A stretch of DNA of 64,000 nt from Pogonophryne albipinna (taxonomy: Eukaryota; Chordata; Actinopteri; Perciformes; Artedidraconidae), in assembly GCA_028583405.1 (NCBI GenBank), contig JAPTMU010000049.1:619407-683406 (forward strand). The letters are read 5' to 3'. The position numbers were made by a program, and so were the translations under genes. This document shows, in pieces, positions 55,401 to 64,000 of the stretch. Position 1 is the stretch's first letter. Each line of letters begins with the position of its first letter. Below the pieces are notes generated by a model. That model ran no database searches. It was not told where the DNA came from and saw nothing but the letters and a program-made list of their open reading frames with translations.

Positions 55401-56575
55401 CAACAATACTGCTCTTGTGCAATTTACACCTGATTGTATTTTTTTTTTATATCGGTGACTTCAATACTTTTATATGTTCACATTTTCCCGGAAAAAAACT
55501 GCAATTTTTTTTAATTTACAATGGTGTATGTATTTTTCTACTTATTTTGTTTAATAATATTGTTTATTAAAGCGTACTTTCCTTTTTAAGCCTTCTCTTT
55601 ATTTTGTCCTTGCAGAAGTGGATCGGTTCAAAGCCTTGGCTATCCCTTAAAATAACCAATTTCCCTGGATTTTAATGCCCTAATAGGATCTTATGTTTAC
55701 AAGTATCAGAATTATGCAATTAAATAGTAACTTACATTTGTAACCACTTCTGCAAAACTTACCTGAAACAAAACTAGAGTAAACCCTTCATTAATTAATC
55801 ACATGTAACCCATTACGCCCCAATCGTGCATAAGAGAACCTCAAAGGTGTTATACTCCCTTTCAGGTGGATATTTGAACCATCAATAATCACATGTTGTT
55901 TTTTAGCATTGTTCAGCAGAAAGCAATGCTACGATAAGTCTCCCAAATGTTGATTATTTCATCAGTTTAAAGATCACTTCTACATCTATCCCTTTCAAAT
56001 CTAACATGCCTCATGTCTCAGTTGCTATCATTTTGATTATGTTTGGTATAATTATTCAGGGTGTCCGCAGGCTCTTAAAAAGTGTTAAAGGTTGATAAAT
56101 CAATTTAGTGAAAATGAAGGCTATTAAAAAGTATTAAACGGCATTTTCCAAGGTATTACATTTTGTAGCTTGTTTTCAATAAGTATATGAATTGTCCACA
56201 GAGGTTGTATTCTACAGTCTGCCTGAATGTAATCATGGCGTAGGTGTGTAGTGTGATTCAGTGTAGTTTATTTATGGCATCCCGTTGGATGTGACGTCAT
56301 CTGAACAGGACATCGCACGCTCACTGCTTGATAGCGCGCGAAGCTCCGTTTACGCCGGTTGCTAAACATCGTTATGGGGAAATAAAAGTCTGCGTCCAAA
56401 TGGTTGGAAGATAAGGAAGAAGGACAATCAATACTGTATATAGTCAATGTGAGGGAAAGTGTGTCGCCAAGGTAACCGGTTAGAACTCAAAGTGGCGATG
56501 AGGTCTTTAAATGTATGGAAAGGGTCTTAAAAAAGGTCTTAAAGAAGGTCTTACATGTGACTTCAGGATTTCTGT
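55400..56575. other. Non-coding stretch, nothing recognised
   Basis: Candidate upstream intergenic DNA of hdac11. No divergent gene was found. Text near 56060-56150 and 56500-56560 (AAAAAGTGTTAAAGG, GTCTTAAAAAAGGTCTTAAA) looks like a degraded repeat. Confidence 0.4.
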
Positions 56576-56580
56576 TATTA

Positions 56581-57235
56581 CACTGAACAAAAATATAAAC
56601 GCAACACTTTTGTTTTTGCTCCCATGTTTCATGAGATGAACTCAAAGATCTAAGGCTGGCCACAATAAAAGGCCACTCTGAAACATGCATTTTTGCTTTA
56701 TTGGGGGGGTCTGGGGGGGTCCGAAAACCAGTCAGTATCTGGTGTGAGGGGTTAGGGTTAGGGGTCAGGGTAATGTTGTGAATCGAGTGGCCTGTGTTCG
56801 TCGTCCATTACATACGCCTGCCCATACCATAACCCCACCACCACCATGGGCCACTCGATTCACAACATTACCCTAACCCTAACCCTACCCCTACCCCTCA
56901 CACCAGATACTGACTGGTTTTCGGATCCCCCCAGACCCCCCCAATAAAGCAAAACTGCACATTTCAGTGTGGCCTTTTATTATGGCCAGCCTAAGGCACA
57001 CCTGTGCAATAATCATGCTGTCTAATCAGCATCTTGATATGCCACACCTGTGAGATGGGATGGATTATCTCGGCAAAGGAGAAGTGCTCACTATCACACA
57101 TTCTTTCAGATTTGTGAACAATATTTGAGAGAAATGGTTATTTTGTGTATATAGAAAATGTTTTAGATCTTTGAGTTCATCTCATGAAAAATGGGAGCAA
57201 AAACAAAAGTGTTGCATTTATATTTTTGTTCAGTG
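56581..57235. mobile_element. Fold-back Tc1-like relic with telomere-like tracts
   Basis: The termini CACTGAACAAAAATATAAA and the inverted TATTTTTGTTCAGTG are flanked by TA (56579-56580 and 57236-57237). The centre carries a minus-strand fragment of the Tc1 transposase core (VAHGGGGVMVWAGV). On both sides of it the right-end text of the element is present as inverted arms (56731-56792 against 56849-56914), including GGGTTAGGGTTAGGGG and CCCTAACCCTAACCCTA. The element is therefore largely palindromic, with a deletion in the left arm. Confidence 0.88.
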
Positions 57236-57239
57236 TAGC

Positions 57240-58225
57240 AAAGGCTTAAATCCCTGTGTTCCCTTCATAATGTGTGGCAGGGACTTAACAAGGGTAACAT
57301 TAAATCCTCTTTACTTCCACAACACCCCAAATGTTCCAACAGGGATCAATACCATGACATCTGATCTGATCTCAGTGGGAGCAATAATGTGACCACAAGG
57401 TCTCCTCAAGGCTGTTGTCTGTTGTGTAACTGAGAAAGAAAGACTCCACACACCACGGCTTTTACATGTATTCACTATTATAAATGTGGGTAAAGAAGGA
57501 GACGTCTACCCATAGGGAGTAATGGATTACATATAATGGCATAATTAGGATACAACAAACGCGACTTGTATTCCCTTACAGTGACATAAAAAAGACTTTA
57601 TCAGATTATATTTCTAGCCAGACAGACAAAAGGAGATACCGGCTAATTCAAGTTCTTCACTTCATTTGAACTGCCTTGGTTTCGGAAATGTACAATTATA
57701 TTTAAGTGAAAGAAAACCTGATTTTGATTTGATTTGATTTACTCTGTTTCGATATTCAGGTCAAACAGTATATATTTTGTTGTCGTTATAAATACAACTT
57801 GTTGAGCTTAAATCAACCGACCACGCCTATGTTTAAGAACGGACAAAAAGAACCCCGTCATACTATAAAACAAGTATACTCCTTAAAACGTTCTCAATGT
57901 TATCCGGGTCAATTGCAATCCAGTGCTTGAAATAAGAAACGAGTAATTTACTGACTGTTCCTGATCATCTGCATACAGACAGATAAGGAGGGTTTGGCAC
58001 CTAAAGAACCACGATAAGGATGGAGTCAGGGTTTCAGGACTTCACTGCTGGCTCTGGAGATCAGATGATGTTTCCATCAGTGTAAACACAGAGAGGCTTT
58101 GTTTGAGCTGGAATACAATGCAGTGTGTGTCTCTTTTGTCTTCCAGTGTTCCTATAATGCTTTCACTTTACTGCATTCATTTTCTAGCTTAAAAAAAGGA
58201 CATATGGTGCTCATTTTCAGTTTCA
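57240..58225. other. Non-coding stretch, nothing recognised
   Basis: No exon, RNA gene or bounded repeat could be supported. A few words near 57520-57560 recall the GTAATGGATTACAT repeat family. Confidence 0.4.
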
Positions 58226-58229
58226 TATA

Positions 58230-59098
58230 TATTCAGTAGGTTTCGCCTCCATGTCTCCAGGCTTTAATGTTCAAAAAGCTCTTTATTTCTCTCATACTGC
58301 CTGTGCTGCAGCACCTCTTTTCACCCTCTGTCTGAAACCAGAGCCCAGTCTGCTCTGATTGGTTAGCTGGCCAGCTCTGCTGTGATTGGTCAACCGCTTA
58401 GAGATGTCCCGCCTCTTAGCCTATCACGTACAATGTGTTGGAGCGCTAGCCAATAGGAGCGTGAGTGTTACATAGTGATGTCACTATGTTCTGGAGGTAA
58501 ACAAAGGAGTCCAATGGAGATGTTTCAGGAAGTGTGTGGGAGAGAAACTCCTTCTGGAGGGGACACAAGGATGTGTTGTGTCCCGTCAATTATGTTAAGT
58601 TTTGTCATGTTAGTTTAGTGTATGTTCCACTTCCTGTTTTAGTTTGTACTCACCTTGTCTCATTCCAGGTCCCTTTACTTCCTGCTCTGGTTCCTTTTCC
58701 CGCCATCGTCAGTGTCTGCCCCGCCCCTGATTGTTTCCACCTGTGCCCACTTACCTCATGTATATATTGTCCTGTCTCCCCTTGTTAGTTGTCGGTTCGT
58801 CTTGTTCATTGCTCCAAGAAGTAAGATCTAAGCCATTGTTTAATGAAAGTCAGTGTTTTGCCTTTTACCCTCCACGAGAGCGCTTTACGTTTTGTCAGTT
58901 TGTTATTTCCTCTAAAAGAGTGATTTTGTTTTTTGCAAGTAAAGACTATTTTTTTCTTCAAACCTTTTTGTCTCTGGGTCGTGCATTTGAGTCCTCCAAG
59001 CTATTGAGTCAAGGTTCCTAACAGGATGTTAACCTTTGCAGACCATTTCCATGCACAGAAACCTATAGAACACCCCAAAAGGCAGAATAGGGCCTCTT
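58230..59098 (-). mobile_element. Family A element without array (copy 4), split by a solo LTR
   Basis: CATGTCTCCAGGCTTTAATG, TTCAAAAAGCTCTTTATT, CCAGAGCCCAGTCTGCTCTG and the end AGAATAGGGCCTCTTA match the 23.25-23.6 kb copy. There is no 57-bp array; at its usual position only ATTCAGTAGG-like text remains. A solo LTR occupies 58574-59023. Confidence 0.8.
58574..59023 (+). mobile_element. Solo LTR of a retrotransposon, 450 bp
   Basis: The segment begins TGTTGTGTCCCG and ends TTCCTAACA, the TG...CA form of an LTR. It is flanked by the 5-bp duplication GGATG (58569-58573 and 59024-59028). It contains a TATATAT word near 58758. Family A text continues on both sides. No internal coding region is present, so the element was reduced by LTR-LTR recombination. 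The Gypsy-like assignment is a guess. Confidence 0.75.
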
Positions 59099-59643
59099 AT
59101 ACATATTATTGTTATTCCTTTTTTGTTGTAGTCCAAGTTCTTGTTCAAAAGTAAAGGAAAGTCATCAGAAAACATTATTTTCATATATTGATATTCAGAT
59201 TGGGTAACTGATTGACTTTTCTCAGTTCATGTATAAAAACAGCTGACTTTGAATTTAAAAAGTGAATAAAAGCGACGCCATGCTGTTCAGTGGCACATTG
59301 AGAAACTCCTGGGGTTTTAATTGTGTTCCCAGCATGCCTCTCTGCCTCCATTGGGAGCTCCACCACAGCCACTGACAGCACATGGAGGTCCTGATGGAGG
59401 AAGGCCTCCAGCGTGGACATCAATGTGCCGTCAACACACTCCTCTGATCCACACACACACATCTGACAGCTACTCCCAAGTCTCCACAACACTCACACCA
59501 CTTGATGGGAGAGTGGAAGTGCAACACAACAGAATGAGACACCACTCTGCAGCCTTTTATGTGAAGGAGGACTGCAAGGCATTATGCTTTGAAGGAGATA
59601 TAGAGGACGTTTTACTGCTTCTTTTTCCAGATACAACTGTATG

Positions 59644-59760
<117 letters not shown>

Positions 59761-60227
59761 TTTGTAGGATTTGATTTGGAGATATTATGAAATGCAAATA
59801 AGAGAAGAGGAAGAAGAAACTCTCCTTGTCGTTAAACATATTCACTTCAAGCTTTCATTCATATTCGCATACTCAACATAAAACGGAAAATGTTTGGGTA
59901 ATATCGATAACTTTTGGATGACTAAATAATACTTTGAAGCTATGCTAGCTTACAGTGTTGGGCAAGTTACTTCCAAAATGTAATATATTACATATTACTT
60001 ATTACTCTCTTTTGAAAGTAATAAGTTACATTACAAAATTACTGTCTCTGAAATGTAATGAGTTACACTACTTTAGTTACTTTTTTAAGTTACTTTCACC
60101 AAAATAACCGCAAAAGAATTTTAAATGCTAAAATGTAGTTTAGAGCAGCTCATTATACATCCAGTGAAGGGCGATGTGGTATAGCATAACAACTGTTTAG
60201 GCCCTTAAGGCTACTAACAACTTGTAT

Positions 60228-60450
60228 TACACGGCTTAGTTGAATACTCGATTCTGATTGTAACTTCTTAACATGTGACACGTTGTTAATACAGCAGTAC
60301 AGATCACTGTCAAGGACTATAATGAAGGTTGCTAAGGAAAGAAAGAGAAAGGAAAAGAGGTTAAAAGACGGAGCGCTGGACGTCAGATAAATCACCAGAA
60401 GAAGGCAGAGAGGAAGTAAACAATAACAGGACACAGAATGGGCTCTGTAG
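60228..60450 (+). repeat. Dispersed repeat family D, fragment nested in hAT element
   Basis: ACGGCTTAGTTGAATACTCG, AGGTTAAAAGACGGAGCGCT and CAGAGAGGAAGTAAACAATA match family D at 43556-43990. The GTTGCTAGGGAG block is missing. Confidence 0.7.
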
Positions 60451-60507
60451 TTTGTTTAGTATATGGCCATGTACAGGCCCGGTTCCAGAACAAAATGACT
60501 CAGGGTG

Positions 60508-60573
60508 CCTCTGAGATTACAGGGGGTGCCTCTGAGATTACAGGGGGTGCCTCTGAGGTTACAGGGGGCGCAG
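60508..60573 (+). repeat. 21-bp tandem repeat, three units
   Basis: GGGGGTGCCTCTGAGATTACA is present three times with one change (GAGGTT) in the last. The first unit is slightly diverged at its start. Confidence 0.85.
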
Positions 60574-61974
60574 CAGTAGCAGGTTTACATGAGCAATAGT
60601 GGCCGGCAACAGCAATGAAAAATAGCATTGATGGTCCCCAATGAACAGATTATGGCATTTGTTATGTTTTGAAACCAAGCAAGTGAGAACATTTCAAGTG
60701 AGTTAAAAGTGCAATCCTGAAATATTTCATCCAGTCCAAAGTGGACTGTGGCAAAGAAAAGCACAAAAGCTTCAAAGCTGTACTGATAAAAGAAATGAGA
60801 ACATATTGTAAATCAAGGCAAATATGATTTGAACCAGCTCATGGTTTGAAATGGCAAACATTGAAAAGCAAAAGTATTATTAAAACCATGTACTAAATCA
60901 TCACTTTGGTCCCATCATATACTCTGGGAAGAGAATATTTACTGTGCTTGAAAACTGGTATCACATCTTCCTGTGAGGTTGACTTTGTGACCTGGAGAAC
61001 ATTTCAGCTGCAACATCAGCTTGTTGATAAGCTTGGGATATGAGATAGTTTTGTAGCCATTCGTGGTGAAGGCATCTGTGCTATTGTATGCATTATTTTT
61101 GACCCAACATTTCTACAGGCACGGCAGAATATGGCACTATTTTCACATGAATATTCTAGCCCTTGTCTATTTGTATACCACGAGCTGCAACATGACCGCC
61201 GAACCCCACTGTACAGGCGGGTACTTGTTTAGATATACCTGGGCAGGCTCTGTTTTGCCGTGGTATCCTGGCTGGCACCTGCGGGCCGCAGAGGGGCTGC
61301 GTAGTTTCGGGCAACGAAGAGTGCTGCTCCGGGGGCGAGGGCGGCGAGTCAGGCGGGAGTAAGCTAGTGTCCACAACGGAGGGTAACGTGATGTCCCCAT
61401 CTGGCCTGTTGTCTGCAGTAGATGCAGTGTTGCTGGCGTTTAGTGATGGTTGCTTTAACCATTTTCGTATAAATGATTATCCACAGATGTGTGTCACTGC
61501 TGTGGAAGCACTTTGGAAATGATGCACGCGCAGCGGAGCAGGTCACGCGCACCTGACACAATTTGTTGTTAGTATTTTTCGCTCCGTTCTCTTTTTTGAA
61601 TAGAGGGTGCATAACATTCAACTGCCCGAATATCCCGACGCGAAGCCTGAAGGGTAAACACCAGGTTTACTAATCTACCCGCACAATTAGTCTGGTGTCG
61701 GAATGTCTCGCTATGTTAGTACATTCTTAAAAAACAAAACACCATTTAATTTCGGGTTAAAATGTGTTGTAACTGCGTTACTGAGCATTGTAACGGGTAA
61801 TATATTACCCACATTTCATTAGTAATGCGTTACATTACTTCGTTACAGCAAAAAGTAATATATTACTGTAACTCCGTTACTTTTGTAACGCGTTACACCC
61901 AACACTGCTAGCTTAGCTAATATTGAAACAATGTTTTCTTGTTATAACTTGTCTCCTTAAGATATGACCAGGGT

Positions 61975-62180
61975 TGGTTGGGTTACTTTAAAAATGTACT
62001 GCGTTACAATTAGATGTGATCTGAGTATCAAAATATAAAAGTAATCCGTTAATTTTGGATTACCTCAATATCAAATATAATGCAAATAAATACAAAAGAA
62101 AATATATATTAATCAGATGTTTTTTATGACGTAAGACGACAGAACAATGTGACCTTAGAAAAGAGGAAGATATTTAGGCT
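61975..62180 (+). repeat. Dispersed repeat, half copy of the 19.9-20.6 kb family
   Basis: GTATCAAAATATAAAAGTAA, CCTCAATATCAAATATAATG and AATGTGACCTTAGAAAAGAGG match 19980-20160 in order. Confidence 0.65.
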
Positions 62181-62189
62181 CAACAATGA

Positions 62190-62855
62190 TTGGATTGATA
62201 GGAAAACCATTCAATTGAAACTGATTCATTGAAACTGCAATCTGATTAGGTCTTCATGTATCCACGAGGGAATACGGTTACTTATTTTTGTCATGCCAAA
62301 ACTTGGGTTTAAAACTAATTTGGTTGATTTAATTTAATTCAGTAACTTCAAGGTAGAGACTGAAGGAAGATGTATTATTTTTCTTAACTTAACTTCTTTC
62401 TGATTCTTAACAGAAAAGATAAAAGCCATTACTTTTGAATGTTCAGTAGAGTATGCATGTGCTCTGCTTTCTAATATTTAAAAGGCCTGTAGGATGTCGA
62501 TATCTACAACAGCACCTGTTCCTTCGATGGTTTAAGTGTCTTCATTGACTCAGATCAAAAGTCCTAGAGCACTACTTTAGTTTAATCTGTGGAAAAGAGA
62601 TTTATCCGGAAGCTAAGGATTATAATTCCACTCAAATGCTTTCAAAGCTCATTGAGATGAAAACTGTCGAAGACGAGGGTGCAACATCACGGACAGTTTG
62701 CCATGTTTGGTTTTCTTTTCTCTTTTTTTTGTTTGTTTGTTTGTTAGCTTATCTTATATGTTTCATATTTAGTTTATAGTACATGTTTAGATGTAGTTAT
62801 TTATAGTGTGAAGCTAACTTGTGTTCAGTCTCGTCATGCACTTCTTGTTTTATTT
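62190..62855. other. Non-coding stretch, nothing recognised
   Basis: AT-rich sequence with a GTTTGTTTGTTTGTTTG tract near 62729-62745. No exon was found. Confidence 0.4.
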
Positions 62856-62864
62856 TGTATTTAC

Positions 62865-63881
62865 TAGGGCTGTCAAACGATTAAAACATTTAATCAGATT
62901 AATCACAGCTTAAAAATTAATTAATCATGATTAATCACCATTCGAACTATGTCTAAAATATGCCATTTCTTTATGTATATTGTTGTGGGAATGGAAAGAT
63001 AAATGAAAGAAGGCGGATATATCCATTTAACATACAGTATCTATGTTTATTATAACATTTTTCTGCGTGTCAAAATGAAAGACAACCCACACACCTATCA
63101 ATCATCAAACCGCGGGGTCTTAATTCATTACGTGTTGATTTCTATCAACGGGGGAGTACTTCAGGAAAGTCGACAGAGGGGCGGCGGCTAGTGGAGTACT
63201 TCGTGACCACAGAGTGTGAACGTTGCGATCTGCTGTTTTAGCGCAGTTCTCCAGTGAAGGGGGGGGGGGGGGGGGGAAGTCTCCCTCCGCAGCCGGTTGG
63301 CGTAGTTTTGGCACAGTTCCGTTGTACAGACCGACGTTAACAGCAGCCCTGTCTGTGCACACAGAGACCGACTCTGTCGTCCGGTGATCTAACCGCCTTC
63401 TGGAAAAGCTTCACAAGTACGCCGGTACGCAAATGCGCTTTGTGACACAAGTTTCAGATTACGCACATAACCTGCGTACCAGTTATGTGCACCCCTGTAC
63501 TACAGCAAAAGTATTCTCCGTCGGGACTTCCTGCAACAACACCGACATTATCAAAGATGTTCTATTGAGAAGACGATCACTACGTGACAAAAGTTTTCAA
63601 AACCGTGGCTACTTAAATCAATCTTACTAACTGCTGTCTGTGCAATTTACTCCGCGCGAGTTGGCGGACTTTATTTTGCTTACTTTAACATCATTTTTCA
63701 TGGTGGGGCTAAGCCATTTCTTGGTATGGGTGTAGCCTACCCCAGCCATACCCTGGCGCTGCCACTGGTGGCACGTATGGGGCGGGCCATTCTGCACATG
63801 CGTTAAATGCGTTAAATATTTTAACGCAATTAATTCAAAAAATTAATTACCGCCGTTAACGCGATAATTTTGACAGCACTA
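62865..63881 (-). mobile_element. hAT-type non-autonomous element, copy 2 of an inverted pair, 1017 bp
   Basis: Flanked by a perfect 8-bp repeat GTATTTAC (62857-62864 and 63882-63889). The ends TAGGGCTGTCAAACG and TTTTGACAGCACTA are the inverse of the 32096-33132 copy. Long stretches of identical text, including the same translated frames, show recent common origin. A G-run of 18 (63259-63276) replaces a run of about six in the other copy. Confidence 0.95.
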
Positions 63882-64000
63882 GTATTTACCTTTCGCTCTC
63901 ATTTTGGAGCCCTTGACTTCTTCTCATTGTGTGTTTTCCCGTCAGTGCATTGTTGCCAACTGTGTCTCATTAACTCTTCGTTAAATAGTCCTCGTCTTTC

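Larger units (their letters stand above)
59953..61907. mobile_element. hAT-type element, 1.96 kb, with GTAACGCGTTAC-rich ends
   Basis: It is flanked by the perfect 8-bp repeat CTAGCTTA (59945-59952 and 61908-61915). The ends are CAGTGTTGGGCAAGTTAC and the inverted GTAACGCGTTACACCCAACACTG, split here at CGCGTTACACC and CAACACTG. Subterminal regions are rich in GTAAT/ATTAC words. It contains a family D fragment (60228-60450) and a 21-bp triplet repeat. No transposase domain could be recognised in its short frames. Confidence 0.85.

Noticed and set aside
56746..56898. Interstitial telomere from chromosome fusion
   Set aside because: Only two to three TTAGGG hexamers are present on each arm, they lie inside a TA-flanked Tc1 relic, and the arms are inverted.
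62865..63881. Conserved small proteins shared by the 32.1 and 62.9 kb loci
   Set aside because: The identical frames result from two recent copies of one non-coding hAT element; no domain or start context supports them.

Overview
This window is vertebrate nuclear DNA, almost certainly from a spiny-rayed (acanthomorph/percomorph) teleost fish. The evidence is two intron-containing vertebrate genes with fish-type divergence, Tc1-like, hAT-like and TTAA-type DNA transposon relics of the sort common in fish, LINE tails, and long minisatellites. There are no operons, ribosome binding sites or CRISPR arrays, and most long open frames are by-products of tandem repeats.

Two genes lie in tandem on the minus strand. 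hdac11 (class IV histone deacetylase) appears complete: ten coding exons between 53902 and 35697 plus a noncoding first exon near 54.8-54.96 kb. Joined, they give 1104 nt (367 residues plus stop) with every zinc and catalytic residue present and no indel against the human enzyme across the core. About 18.5 kb downstream lies the first coding exon of fbln2 (fibulin-2; signal peptide plus N-terminal cysteine-rich and acidic domain, 17138-15377). Later fbln2 exons (anaphylatoxin, EGF and fibulin modules) were not found and should lie beyond the left edge. HDAC11 and FBLN2 are also neighbours in the same order and orientation in human, so the pair is conserved synteny. No gene was recognised upstream of hdac11 (55-64 kb).

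The rest is repeat-dense and often nested. From left to right: a hAT MITE (1.4 kb); a 57-bp minisatellite split by a Tc1 insertion (3.1-6.0 kb); two hAT MITEs at one 8-bp target (7.4-8.25 kb); a hAT-type element carrying about 43 copies of a 37-bp unit (10.1-12.5 kb); a hAT transposase relic (14.5-15.0 kb); fbln2; LINE tails; a second 57-bp array (21.7-23.25 kb); several MITEs (25-31 kb); a 1-kb hAT element (32.1 kb) with an inverted twin at 62.9 kb; the hdac11 locus, whose introns hold four minisatellite arrays from four element families; then a fold-back Tc1 relic (56.6 kb), a solo LTR (58.6 kb), a 110-bp (AC)n tract and a 2-kb hAT element (60-61.9 kb).

The most striking theme is structural. 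In four unrelated dispersed families, an internal 37-57 bp segment that is single-copy or low-copy in some members has become a long tandem array in others. Several arrays lie in hdac11 introns, where their sense-strand sequence carries splice-acceptor-like or pyrimidine-rich motifs. Target-site duplications and intron boundaries were read by eye. Family names are assigned from TSD length, terminal sequences and remembered consensus features, not from a database search.
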